A DNA stretch of 64,000 bases, taken from contig NC_031778.1 of assembly GCF_001522545.3 (NCBI RefSeq), positions 22,772,428-22,836,427 of the forward strand, read 5' to 3'. The notes beneath the pieces were generated by a model, which worked only from the letters and a program-made list of their open reading frames with translations, was not told the origin of the DNA and did no database searches. Positions within the stretch are counted from its first letter, which is position 1. Each line of letters begins with the position of its first letter. This document shows, piece after piece, positions 23,877-35,720 of this stretch. The stretch comes from Parus major. Lineage: Eukaryota > Chordata > Aves > Passeriformes > Paridae. Made by a program: the position numbers and the translations under genes.

Positions 23877-24029
23877 TCACAAGCTAAAAATTCCCTTTTT
23901 TTTTTTCCCTGAGATTACACTGTGCTTTCATTTATTCTTGATTTTAATATATGTAATAATGTTTAACTAGACTTGTGAAGGTTACTGTGATGAATAATCA
24001 TGATCCACAACTAAAGAACTCCAGAATGG
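23877..24029 (+). repeat. ~154-bp direct repeat, copy 2
   Basis: This is the same-orientation partner of 22363-22517, about 1.51 kb downstream. It shares 'GTGATGAATAATCATGATCC' and 'ATTTTAATATATGTAATAA' exactly. Overall identity by eye is a little under 90%. No obvious target-site duplication or terminal inverted repeat was found at the edges. Confidence 0.8.
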
Positions 24030-26478
24030 GAACTGGTACTCCAAGGGAACTTGCAGTGCCCAAGAGATGGTTCAGGCACTGGGAGCTGCTGGCCTGGAAG
24101 GAAAGAGCTGACCCTTCCTGATTTCACACAGCAGGGTTTTCTTCCCAACACACAGGAGTCAGAAACTGCATCCCAAAGCCCCAGGGAAGGTGGGATGTTT
24201 TTCCCCCCAGTTCTCTGACTGCAGCAGCTCGTGGTGTGCATCATTTCAGCTCCACCGAGCCCCAGTCCTGCAGCACATCCTGGGAAAGGCGTTTTTAAAT
24301 GGGAAATAAACTCAGCTAGACACCAAAATCATCCTTGGTAGCATCCTCTTGTTTATCAGAACACTTCAGCAGACTCCCTGATGCAGAATGTTTTGCTAAA
24401 TATGAGGATTACACATTTGTGTAATAATTGATTTTTTTTTTAATAGGGTTTTTAGAAGCTCTGTTTTCCAATCCCTTTATTCTTACTCTTCAGTGGTGGA
24501 TGCACTCACCTTATATCCAACTTTTATGGGTTTTGGTGCTCCAACAGCTTCATGATCAATATTTAAATTCAAGTTACATGGAACAATGAGCTACTAATGC
24601 TCATGAAATTCCTACATTTGATCTGTTGGTATAAGGCCTGCAGTAACCATTGATCAAAACACACATTCCCTTTAAAACACAGGTAATAGTAGGTGGGGAA
24701 ATAAAAAAAAACCTTCCTGAATGAAGCATTTAAATAGTTAAACCTTCCAAGATTTCAGTTTGAAGCGTCCATCCCCAGGCACTTTGGAATGAAGAGCAGA
24801 GACTGGGGAAGGCAGTGGCCAGCAAAGTGGGAATTCCTGCTCCTTGTTTGGATTCCAGGGCTGGCAGCTTCCATTGCTCATTCCCTGAGCTCCCAGGAAT
24901 TCTTGGGAATTCCTTCCCTCTCCCAGCTCCTGGTTCCTGCCCCCTGACACAGAGCAACTCGAAGTTTTGAGGAGAATTAATTTAAACCAGCACTGCTCTG
25001 CTGAAGGCCACAGATCCCTGACAAACAAGGTGCTAAGAGGCAGAGTTCTGTTTAGTCAATATTTTCCTTTAACAGTTCAAAGTAAAGAAAAACCCGACAT
25101 TTTGGATTAGTTGGTGAAATCACGTGGTTTTAAAATTGTCTTTCACCAAAAAGAGTAGAAAAAAGATAAAGAAAGTTACATTAATGCCTCCTGAGGAAGG
25201 TAAATAAATTAATGAAGCATCTGGTTGGCTTAAGTGAAGTTATCCAAGGGATGTCTGTCCCACAGAAGTGGTTTTTTGGCTACAGCACCTAAACAGGTCT
25301 GACCAATTTCGGAAAATATTTGATTATGAACAACACAAACCAGCTCACTTGAATAATCATGAATTCATCCTCAGAACGAGGCACTTCCCAAACAAGCACT
25401 GCGATAAACAATCTCCTTGGGATTGCTTAGAGTGCTCCAGCTTCTGAATTCTAGAATTCCCTGCTTTTGGGGCTTTGTCCTGCCCAGCTCTCCCCATCCC
25501 CAGCAGCTTTTAGAGCCTCTTTCCAAGGAGGAGTGATTTGAGCGAGATAATTGGAGCATCCTTTGGCTGCTCCTGCAGCCAGAGTCAAGAGGAGGAGAGA
25601 AAAGGATGAACCCAGAGCCTTGAGAGCTGTGCAAGCTCAAAGCAGCAGCATTTTGGGGCCTTGGCAAGAAAGAAATGAGCATTTTACTGCTGGAGAAAAT
25701 TCTTCAGGAGCAAATTACTCATTGCCTGGGCCTGCCTCATTCTGGGAGCCTGTTATGCTCTTGTTTACTTAGAGGCAAAAGTTACACCCTGAAATTATTT
25801 AAGACTGAGAATTAAATATTGGCAGGCCTGACAAGAGAAGAGGATGGATTAAATATGTCAACAACAAAAAAAAATAGAAAAAAAAAAGAGGGTGGATTAG
25901 ATTTTTCAAAGCCTGAAAAAAAACACTTGGAAGACAGTTTATGTGTTAAATCAGATTTCTAACATCAGTTCTCCAACAGACATGCATCATAAAAGCAAGA
26001 GTTTTAAGAAGTCAAAGATTTTCAACAGATAAAGAAAAAAATCCCAGCCAAGCAACAAATCCCCCAACTTCAGTGAGTTGTTTATACCCCCTTTAGACGA
26101 AAGGGAAAAGAAGTAAATTTTTCTTATATTCTCTAATCAATGGAAGCTGTATAGAACCAAAGAGCATCCTTGGGACAAGTCTTACCGCTTGGACAGTGGA
26201 CAGAAGATTTCTTGCCCTGGTTCCAGCAGTTGGATGGGCTGAAGAAGAGAAGATGAACAGATTCCTCACAGGAATCACTTTCTGGGACAAGGAAACCTCC
26301 AGCCCTGCTGCTCTTCCTGCTTTTATAAACCCCAGCAGCTGCTTCCCCATGAGTGATTTCCCTCCTCCAACCATTTCCAGCTGCTCAGGGATGGAGCCCC
26401 TGGATTTGCTTTGTTAAAATTGTTTAGATTGGATGTTAGAAAAATGATTGATAATGATCAATGAGCTGAAATGGAAAT
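24030..26478. other. Unique sequence, no gene seen
   Basis: About 2.4 kb with short overlapping frames on both strands, none with a recognisable domain. A-rich runs lie at 25865-25890. Confidence 0.4.
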
Positions 26479-26540
26479 AATTAGGTTGGATGTGAGGAAG
26501 GAATTCCTCCCTGTGAGGGTGGGGAGGGGCTGGGATGGAA
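26479..26540 (+). mobile_element. CR1 LINE scrap, sense
   Basis: 'TTAGGTTGGATGTGAGGAAG', 'GAATTCCTCCCTGTGAGGGT', and 'GGGGAGGGGCTGGGATGGAA' correspond to the CR1 'ggatattaggaagaaattcttccctgtgag' region. It may belong to the same insertion as 26691-26738, with the middle replaced or lost. Confidence 0.7.
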
Positions 26541-26690
26541 TTAAAGGTAAATTAATAAAAACATGAGAACTAAAGGCAGTGTGATGTGCATTTTTTAATG
26601 GTACCTTGGCCTTGGTCCCCATTCCCAAATTTCAGGATCCCAAATCTCAAGGTAACTTTATCCTATTTATATTTATATTGTCTCAGCTCC

Positions 26691-26738
26691 TGATGATCTC
26701 AGAGAGTCTTTCCAATCTTAATAGTTCCATAATTCTCT
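26691..26738 (+). mobile_element. CR1 LINE 3' terminus, sense
   Basis: 'TGATGATCTCAGAGAGTCTT', 'TCCAATCTTAATAGTTCCAT', and 'AATTCTCT' are a diverged CR1 3' end. Confidence 0.7.
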
Positions 26739-29318
26739 AATATAAATATATATTCCTGTGGAGTGTGAGCAACATTCTGGTTTTTCACATCAAAAAAACT
26801 TCAGGGAAATATTAGTGAGTGTTGAGCACCAACTTTAGCAGCTGAACCTTTGTGAGTGTGATGTCAGTGTGACATTAAAATGCTCCCAAACCCTGCGTAG
26901 GGAAGTGTTTCATGAGTAACTGCTAATATTGCACAGCCACAGCTGTCAAGATGAAACAGGACAAAAATGGCAGGAAAATCGTGTTCTCATCTTTAAAGAG
27001 ATTAAAATACCCAGCCTGAGGAAAAGCAGATTAACCAGTGCAAAAAGCACTTGGCAGTGGCCAGCCTGGTTCATTCTGAGATTTGCCTGAATGACTTCCA
27101 GACTCGTGTTTGGAGTGAGGGCGTTTCAGCACATTCAACAAATCAAAAGATTCCTTTCCATGAGCTTCCAAGGGGACAAGTTCGAAAGGAGCTGGAGTGT
27201 CATCACCCCTTGCTGATAAAGCAAGAGAAAAACATGTGTTTTTAAGGGCTTGGGACTCATCCTGGATAAATCAGGAGCAGAGAAGGGAACAGTGACAGGA
27301 AAGCAAATCCTGGGTGTCTGTGGTGACTCCTCCATGCTCTGAATACCTCAAAGAACCTGGAGCGTCACATTCCCTTCCTTGGAGCTCTCTGACCACTTTA
27401 TAAATCTGATTTTCTGCAAATATTTGGGAGCGTGGTAGTTGATGGCAGGACAGAAGTGGAATGCTGATGACTTTTGGCTGCAAATGCAGCAGATGAAAAC
27501 TCATTCGATCCAAGGCGAAGTGTCGCCTTTAATAAAGTAATGTCATGCCATGCCTCCCCCGTCGCTGGCCTGTGGTGACATGAAAAATTATAATGGGGGA
27601 AATGCAGAACTTTGCAGATAGAAATAACTGGAGACTCTGAGAGAAAATTTCCAAGCGGGGCGGTGGAAGAGCGTAAACATTTATTAAGGAGCTGCAGGGA
27701 AGGAGATTATTGCCACCTATTGACAACAGCACTGAAATAATCCAGCCTGTTTGCTCCTGGTGAGTAGGAATTCCTCCCTGGGAGCTTTGCAGCAGGCTGC
27801 TCCTACTGGATTTGTGTGGTAGAGGATACAGGGATTGAGAATAGCAGAGGATCTGAGGGACAGGACCCTGTCTGAGGGGAATTTTTAAATAATCCGAGCC
27901 TTTAGAGAGGTGATTTAACAGTGATTGAACACTTGGCAAACCAGGCCAGAGCGTGTGGTGCTGCTGGATCCAGAGGGGTGGAGCAGGCACAGAGGAGGGG
28001 GAATGTGGTAAATCCATGGAGTGGCTGCCATCCCACAGGAGCAGTGGTGTTTCTTCCATGGGATTTGTCCCTGGAGCTCCTGGATTGATCCCACTGCTGT
28101 CCATGGATCCTGCTCGGGGCAACGCTCAGCTGGAGACAGCTCAGACACTGCCTGCAATGTCCTTAAAACCTGGATTGGAGAATGAACACAACTGCAAATC
28201 AAATCAAAAATAAGCAGCATTCAGCCACACAAGGTGTAAAATCTGGGCAATCCTTTACCAGGAGTGCCAGTCCTGTCGTTAGGATGATTTCAGCCCAGCT
28301 CCTCAGAGCAGTCTCGGTGAGATGATCTCCCTTCCTGCCCGTGTCCTTTTAGCATTTCAGATCTGAAACCACTGCTGCCTTGGAATTCAGATTTTCTCTT
28401 TTCCATGCATTTGTAACCCTGCAGTTCTTTCCAGAACTCCAAATTCCACACACAGCGTCAGCTGCTGCTTTCCCATTCTGGGCAGACACAACAATTCCTC
28501 CCCAGGCCTGGCAATCAAGGACACCTCAGTGCCCCAGGCCCCAGCAATGGCAACAAAAGGGAGCTGGGCCAGCAAACTTGGGCTAAATGCCTTCATCAGC
28601 TGCAGCTGGAATTGCAGGATTGACCCCCAATGTGCAAATGGACCAAACTTGTCAAAGTGTGAAACCCGTGAGCCGTGGGACATTTTGGGTGCAGCCCCTG
28701 GGGGGCTTCCCCTGCCCTAAATGTGCCTGGAGGGCCCTCAAGAAATAGAAATAGAACGGATTTTTATTCCCTTAACTTTGTCTGACCTCTGTTTTAGGTA
28801 ACCCTGGAAAAAGGCATCAAAACCCTCTTCCCCTCTCCCTGTCAGGACTCAGTTTATTATTAGGTATATCCAGTGTGATTCACTCCTGACAGCCCACTGA
28901 TTTCTGATCTAATTTGGGTCAGACAGTGCAGATGGAGAAAAGTTCCCTGCCCCGTCTAATCCAGTCCCCAAATTCATTTGCTATTCAGTGGAAATCCAAG
29001 AACAGAAATTTTTATCTTTCACTTGTCTCTCAAGAATTCCCTTTCTGAACCATATGCACTTAACTCTGTCAGAAAGATTGGTGAAAACAAAAGCTCCAGG
29101 AGGATGGAACGCTTTCCTGCCATACAGCAATATCTGCACAGCCTTTGCTGTGGGTATTAAAAAATATTCATTATTATTTAGGTCTCCTTTAGGAGCCCCA
29201 TTTCTGGAACAGGTTAAAATGAATGTTGTTTGAATAATCTGTGTCGTGGGACGCATTTTTGTTGAATGCTGACTAAATGCTAACTAGAATTTCAGTGTTT
29301 GGTCTGGGGTGTGATTAA
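26739..29318. other. Unique sequence, conserved-looking block at 27520-27700
   Basis: A 197-codon minus-strand frame (27529-28122) is Ser/Pro/Leu-rich, domain-free and without splice context, so it is not called. The block 27520-27700 contains CpG-bearing words (GGCGAAGTGTCGCC, AAGCGGGGCGGTGG) and a TAATAAAGTAATG motif, suggesting constraint. GGCGAAGTGTCGCC is also nearly self-complementary (GGCGA..TCGCC). Confidence 0.35.
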
Positions 29319-29430
29319 AGAATCTTGGAATTGTTAAGGTGGGAAAAGAACTCCAAGATCATCAAGACCAACCTTTAACCAAACGTGACCCTGCCCACTA
29401 CACCACATCAGAAAGTGCCACATCCACTCA
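29319..29430 (-). mobile_element. CR1 LINE 3' end, antisense
   Basis: 'AGAATCTTGGAATTGTTAAG', 'GTGGGAAAAGAACTCCAAGA', 'TCATCAAGACCAACCTTTAA', and 'AGTGCCACATCCACTCATTC' form the complement of a CR1-type 3' end. Confidence 0.8.
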
Positions 29431-31551
29431 TTCCATGATTGCAGGTATCTGGTGAAAGGGGATAAAAAAGGCTAGACACAGTAAAATCTAAATTTTTCCA
29501 GCTAGATATTTAGGAGAAGTCATTTTAAGCTAAGAACTCGCCAAGGTTTGAGTCTGAACCCACTCACTTCCCAAATTACTCTTTGTATCTCCAACTTTGT
29601 GTGCTAAATTTGAAAGGAAGAGCTCTCAAAAGAAGGGATTTCCTTGAAGAGCGATGCAGATGGCAGCAATGAGAGCAAAACAAAGCAGACAAACAAATCA
29701 AAGTTACACACAGGGAATGGGATCTGCTCTTGTGTGCAATCCTACAACTTCTTAATTGGCCTCCAAGATTTGCCTGAAAATTTCTGGTCAAAAATCAAAG
29801 GGAATGGCGAAATAATTGCAGCGCCCGTGTGGCGGCGCAGCCTAATTAATTGACTTTGCTGGTGGCTATAAAATGCTCCAAAACTTCCCCAAGCAGGATT
29901 TCAGAGCTGCTAATAAGTGATGGCAGGTGCTGAAGGTGACATTGACAACCATTTGTCTGCAGCCAGCAAAGAAATACGGCCACACACGCTGGCATTATTG
30001 GATATTAGAGGTACTGCCTTCCAAATGTCATATTTTAAATGTCATTGGGTTTGCAGAGAGGGGGAAAAAAAATAAAATTTTAATGCTATTTTAGTCTTGT
30101 ACCTCTCGTTGAGCCTTAAAATAATGTCAATTTTTACGAACACTTTTAATAGTATGCAAAAGTAATTATCTGCAGTCTCTGAGGTTCAGTATCCTTTAAT
30201 AATGAACTGAGTCATTCCATATCCCAAATTTATAAATGGCTATTTGCAGACTGGAGGGGAGCACAGGCATCAGAGCAATGGAGCAATAATCAAGCACCAC
30301 AAAATTCTGTGAAGAGCAGCAGATCCAGATTAATTTATCCATGAGTTATTAGTAGCATTTACCACTCCTGAAGCCAAATTTGACCAAAACATCCATTCTG
30401 GGACCCAAACATCCATTCTGGGTCCAGTAACATTTAATAGTGGGTTTGGTTGAGTTTAAGCAACCACATAACCCTGATTTCACAGCCAGATTTAATTTCA
30501 CTGTGTCAAAACTCGTTAGGTTAAGATATTAGAGATGGTTTGGTCTTTACTGTAAATATTTAGGATTAGCTTTGTTCATCTCTGTAGGTCGCACAGAGGG
30601 TGGTGATGATTCAAACCCTCCTGAACGGCTCTCCTGGGCTCACTCCTGATCATTTCATACACCCAGCAATTTCAAACAACACCCAGACAGTTATTTTCTG
30701 CTCCACATCTAAAGAATAACTATCGATTCCTGCAAAGCACGAGAAGTGAAATCGAATCTCAGCCTGGAAAGGCTGTAAAAATTAATACTCTATCTTCAAA
30801 AGTGAGAGGGGTCTAATCAGAATCCCTTCATCACACATTTTGCTGTTCCTGTTCGTTGTGATTCCCCCAAAAGATGATGATCTGAGGGTCTGAGCATCCT
30901 CTGAACACAGCAGCAGCTCCAAGGCAACTTTTAGGAGGGGAAGGAGGAGTTTTGTCCCGTTCCTCACCCCCATCCTGTGCTCCAGGACACTCCTTGGATC
31001 ATCCCTGTTTGAACCTCACCTCCAATCATGGCTTTGTGTCCTCCCTTTGGTCACTTGCTGCGGGTTCCCTCGTCAGCAAAGCCCTGCTCACAAAACCATC
31101 CCCCTGCTGCTGTGCTTTTCTGCTGCTCTGACTCCCAGGTGCTCCAGGCTGAGATTCCAGCCAGGAGCTGAAAGCAGGAGCAGCACAGAACTCAGCTGTG
31201 CAGCCCAAACACAGCCATGGGAAGCTGGCTCGGGGAACAATTAGGGAACAGAATGAATGGAAATGGCTTTTGAAGAAAGACAATGAGCCAATTGGTGTTA
31301 TTATCCCGCTCTGGCAGCATTCAGGTTGTTTGGCAGCCAGCCAGAGCGATGGGTTTGGTTCCTTTCTCTCTCTGATTGCCTTCAGACCTCAGGCCCAATA
31401 AAACAATTTAACTTATTCCACCAGGACGTGTTCCAGCCCCTCTGGATATCCTTAACCCCTTTCTAATGGGGTGAGCCCACAACATCATCTCATATCCGAC
31501 CACACTCGTGATTAAAAATATTATCCTTAGAATTATTCTGATTTAAATCCC
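29431..31551. other. Unique sequence, conserved-looking block at 29800-30260
   Basis: The block 29800-30260 is repeat-free, combines CpG-containing text (GCAGCGCCCGTGTGGCGGCG) with TAATTAATTGACTTTG and TATGCAAAAGTAATTA, and reads like a long conserved non-coding element. A perfect 20-bp tandem duplication (AAACATCCATTCTGGGACCC type, second copy differing at its end) lies at 30387-30425. No gene is seen. Confidence 0.35.
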
Positions 31552-31634
31552 TGTGTTCTACCGCTGGCTGTCACCTCTTGTCACAGTGAGTCACAATTTT
31601 GTGTTTTACCGCTGGCTGTCACCTCTTGTCACAG
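31552..31634 (+). repeat. 48-bp-period tandem duplication
   Basis: A 35-bp block beginning 'TGTGTTCTACCGCTGGCTGT' at 31552-31586 recurs at 31600-31634 with a single C/T change, separated by 13 bp. The near identity points to a recent local duplication. Confidence 0.9.
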
Positions 31635-32009
31635 CACTGGGTCCATCCTTTCTCCACCCTCACCACAATTCCATGAGGTTCTGGGACTTCCCTGCAGCCT
31701 GGTGGGCTCAGAACTTTATATAAAATAATGGTGCTCAGGCCTAAATTCCAAAGATCAGGTTGGTCAAGAGGAAAGCAACAACACCCAGGTAAATGTTGGG
31801 ATTGGGGAAAATCCCTAATTCTCCATTATAATTCACATCACCTGGCTTTTCCCTGAAGTTTCTGGGAAAGCTGGATGCAAAACACAAGGATAATTCCAAG
31901 TGGTTGGTAACATCCTCCCCTGAAACGCCTCAGCCAGAGGCTTTTGGGGATCCCAGGACTCCTGAGCACGGTGCCCTCTCCCACCCAGAGCCTCTGTCCT
32001 GGCTGGAAG
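31635..32009. other. Unique sequence, no gene seen
   Basis: A moderately G+C-rich stretch between two small tandem repeats. Short open frames on both strands have no recognised domain. Confidence 0.4.
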
Positions 32010-32155
32010 GAGCAGCACCCACTCAGAATTCCCAGAAAACAGGACAAGAGCAGCACCCACTCAGAATTCCCTGAGAATGGGATAAGGGAATCCCTTCAGT
32101 GGAATGACACCAACAGCAGCCCCTCAGAATTCCCAGAAAACAGGACAGGAGCAGC
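32010..32155 (+). repeat. Small minisatellite, ~38-bp unit
   Basis: Three copies of a unit carrying 'GAGCAGCACCCACTCAGAAT' and 'TCCCAGAAAACAGGACA' begin at about 32010, 32048 and 32113. The second copy has a diverged tail followed by ~27 bp of non-repeat sequence. Frames of 86-150 codons on both strands run through the array and are considered repeat artefacts. Confidence 0.75.
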
Positions 32156-32445
32156 TCCTCACTGGAGTTCCAGCCAGAGCAGAGCTCCCAGCCAGGGCCT
32201 TTCCCTGTGCTCAGCCTGGCACTTTTTGGTGATGGATTTTCCTGCTGAAAGCTCTGGGAGTTTCCCTTCCCTGGAAGGGCCATACCCGAGTGGCTGGGCT
32301 CATTCTGCTTCCCTCACTCCCTGCACCCAGCCCCTCCTGCCCAGCTCCCTTCCCCTCCCGGAGCACATTCCCAAAATCCAAGCAGACACAACTTGATTTA
32401 GACAGATTTTCCCTGCTCAGGTTTCTCATCCTCCTCCACCACCCT

Positions 32446-32513
32446 TCAGGTGGGGCTTTGAGGGATGTTTTGAGGGCCACCCCCCACCCTGGGCTGGTGA
32501 AAGCCCCACCTGA
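32446..32513. repeat. 14-bp inverted repeat (hairpin)
   Basis: 'TCAGGTGGGGCTTT' at 32446-32459 is exactly complementary to 'AAAGCCCCACCTGA' at 32500-32513, leaving a 40-base loop that itself holds GGG and CCC runs. It could fold in RNA or DNA. There is no evidence of a function. Confidence 0.8.
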
Positions 32514-33138
32514 GCTCACAATGATTTCCTGGCCCTCCCCTCGTACTGTGGTAATTAGCCCCATTAATTAACCACCCAATTAGGGAAAGTGAAGTGAGCA
32601 GCTCTCCAGCCTTAATATTTCACAGAATTATTTCAATATTGCATTAGGTGACTGTTTCTATTATGGGGTTTGTTTGCTGCTCACATCAACTCTTCTTGGA
32701 ATATCTCAGCTGTGAAAATCACTCTGAACCTTTAGACTTCATGAATTTTGGGTGTTGCTCTCTTAAATTTCTTCCAAAAGAAAATTCAGGAAAAGTATCC
32801 CAGCCTGTCCAAGCCCAGACTCAACCTCAAGGAAAACTGGAAGAAATTAAGGAAATACTGCTTGAGACAGACAGGGAACATTCAGATGTCATAAACTCCC
32901 TATCCCTAGGAATAAAAATCAATTAAAACCTGTTATCAATACTATCAATGCTCTATCCTGTTGCACAATTCAGGTTACAGCACACTTCCAAAATGCAAAG
33001 GAGCTTTGCAAATATAAAAGTCCTTCATTCCTTCTTCTCCAAACCCTGTAGCTAAAACAATTTCTCAGATAATTCCTTTCCTCCACCCCTTTTTATTCCA
33101 TCCCCTTTCCAGCCTCCAGCCATGATTTATCAAGGAAT
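32514..33138. other. Unique sequence, no gene seen
   Basis: AT-leaning DNA with TAATTAGCCCCATTAATTAACC near 32552 as the only notable motif cluster. Confidence 0.4.
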
Positions 33139-33184
33139 GGCTGGATTTGATGATCTTTTCCACCCTTAATGATTCTCTTGTTCT
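33139..33184 (+). mobile_element. CR1 LINE 3' terminus, sense
   Basis: 'GGCTGGATTTGATGATCTTT', 'TCCACCCTTAATGATTCTCT', and 'TGTTCT' form a short CR1 3' end with the terminal short repeat. Confidence 0.75.
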
Positions 33185-34140
33185 CTGAAGTTTTGTGTGT
33201 GGCTGTGGTGAGATGGGACCACCGTGGACCACGTGGCCTTTTGAGACCTTTCTGGCCACGTTCCTGTGGCTCTGGACACTCCACCCTGGATACTGAGCAG
33301 AAGGAAAACTCATTCCAGCTCCCTCAAAGTCACAGCCGTGTCCTGCAGGACAGGTTTTCTGGGAAGAGCCGCACCTCCCTTCTCCTCCTGTACACTGGAG
33401 ACCTTGTAGGTCTTTTCTCCATCACCTACACTTTAGTTCTGTACAGCAACGCTGCCTATCAGTGCAAAAAACAGCTTCTCCCCCTCCCTGTTCCTTTGGA
33501 GCATGCACAAAACAGCTGTCTTTAAAATTCCTTGAAGGATTGTGTAATCTCAGCAATAGCAGGGAGCACTTGGGAGCTGAGTGCATTACAAAGTCTAATA
33601 ACAGCAGCAATAATAACAGGGAGGCAGTGAAAGCTCAAGGATGCTGTGACTTTGAGCACGCTCTGCTGTGGCTCTGAGAGGCTCTGCTGCAGCTCTGGGA
33701 AGCCTCTGGCACCAGTCAGGTTCCAGCATCTCTCAGGGGGCAGGGAACACAAATTAGGATTTTTATTTCCAGAGGGCGGGCCTGGGCGAGGCCTGTGTTG
33801 AGTGCAATAAAGGTGTTTGCAAACTGAAGACTCTTCAATCAACTCAAAGAGATTTTGCTCCTTTTCACAGATCCAGGTGCTGTTTTCATTAGACTTTAGG
33901 TGCTTTTGGCGTGATCTCACCTCAGAAGGAATAATCAGGTCAGCTAAAAGGAAGTAAAAGGAGCTCCCCATCAGGCCAAGCATTGTTGTTGTTGACACCA
34001 AGACCCAGGGATGTGGTGTTTGATAAGACATTTGTGGTCTGTGCACGGCCCTCCCACACAGAAAATGATCACGAGAACACAGCCAGGCTGATTTAGGGCA
34101 AAGTGGGCTGGGGTGACCCTTGGGAAGTGACTGAACAAAG
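33185..34140. other. Unique sequence, no gene called
   Basis: A 234-codon minus-strand frame (33522-34226) and a 118-codon + strand frame (33169-33525) cover much of this stretch. Neither has a recognisable domain, and the ends of both lie in CR1 scraps. They are listed among the rejected items. Confidence 0.4.
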
Positions 34141-34219
34141 AGAATCACAGAGTGAATCACAGGATGAGATACACTGGAAAAGATCTTCGAGATCATCAAG
34201 TCCAATCTGTGACCTAAAG
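34141..34219 (-). mobile_element. CR1-type 3' end, antisense
   Basis: 'AGAATCACAGAGTGAATCAC', 'TGGAAAAGATCTTCGAGATC', and 'ATCAAGTCCAATCTGTGACC' resemble the complement of a CR1-type 3' end. An LTR-type repeat with a similar start cannot be excluded by eye. Confidence 0.65.
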
Positions 34220-35720
34220 CCTCCAAGAGTGGGTCCAGGTCAGCCTGGAGAAGGAGGAAGGGCTCCAGTGAGAACCAAAACTTCTTCCACTCGGGGTCCT
34301 GAGTCAGCCTGAAGAGAAGCCAAAGTCACTTGAAAGTTGAGAGATGCATTTTACACACGACACTGATGGAATGCGAAACCAAAGGATTGATCTCGAAGCT
34401 TTGGCCAAAAAAATCCTGTGTGATGAATGACAAAAGCTGAGATCAAATGTGCTGCTTTTTATCCCCATTTTTAAGGCCCTGAAATTAGTACCATTTCCAT
34501 GGGAAGCTGAGTCTGAGATATCAAACCCAGCTCCAGAAATCTCCCTCTGCAGAGAAGATTCACTACGGGGAGATCCCGTGGGACAGATAGAAACTGACAA
34601 TTTAATAAATGAAGATGGAAGCAGAACAGGCTGACATCTTAATCAGCTCTTCTTCTGGAAACAAAGGCACTGCACAATTTCCTTCCTTATCCACCTCTTT
34701 CTCAACACCAGTTGATCATATCTGGCCACAGAAATTACTCTCTGACCTCCCTGGCAGCTGCTTCTCTTTGCAGCAATTTGTTTTTGCTACAGCCCATGTT
34801 TCCAGGGAGGCAAAAAAAAACCCAACAAACCAACAACAAAAAAAACCAGCAGCACTTCACAGCTCTACATAAAATTGTCACTGACCCAAATGTATGACTA
34901 TCACTCCCTTTAGTAAGTCTCTGCTCAAATAAACAGCTCTCAGCATGTTCACAACCTGCAACAACCAAGAGCAGGAGCTCTGAGCAGCAGCCTCTCCTCT
35001 AATTGCTTCCCCTCCACCAGCAACCAGCAGCTCTGCTCCCACTGGTGGGCCAGAGCAATTCCAGGCAGGAATTTTTAATGTTCCCATCCAAATCGTGCTC
35101 CGTGGCAAGCTGGTCCTTGAATTCCTGACACTCTGTAATCGTGAATTCATAAAGCTCCTAAAATTCAGAGGACGGGGGGATGCCAGCCTGGGAGTCAGCA
35201 CAAAGCCTGGCTGGAAGGGGGGATGATTCACTTTCGAGAGGCTCCTGAAGCTCACATCAAATTTTAATAAGTCTTTGACTCTCTTTTGCAAATGTCATCT
35301 CCTAATGACACCCTGCAAAGATGCTGCTTCTCCTATTAGCTCTAAAATGCTCAAGTGCTCAGCTCGTGGTGCCTGCTAAGCTGTCACAGAAGAGCTTAAA
35401 ACACCAGGGGAGAACATTCTGCTGCTGGGATGATGTTGGGGTTTGCAGCACCTGCTCCTGCTCTCAGCTCCCACAGGAGGGATTTCCCTGACTTCGGGGT
35501 CAGATGGAAAACCCAGACATTTATGGAGCTGAATTATTCTTTACAAAGCTGGGGAAGGGACGTTTCAGTTCATCTAAGAAATGGCTGTGTGCTCAGCAAA
35601 GTCCTCCTGCACCTTTCAAGCCCTAAAATCCCACTTTAAAAACCAATTTTGCACATACCAGGGGAGTGTTCAAGGGCAAGGCAGAAGGGTGGAGCTGGCA
35701 GGTGGGGAATGAGACAATTA
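34220..35720. other. Unique sequence, no gene seen
   Basis: No gene or classified repeat is recognised. An A-rich run lies at about 34811-34846. Confidence 0.4.

Noticed and set aside
27529..28122. 197-codon minus-strand reading frame
   Set aside because: Ser/Pro/Leu-rich low-information product, no domain and no splice context. An open + strand frame lies across part of it.
33522..34226. 234-codon minus-strand reading frame
   Set aside because: The beginning lies in a CR1-type scrap, the composition is unremarkable, and no domain or splice structure is seen.
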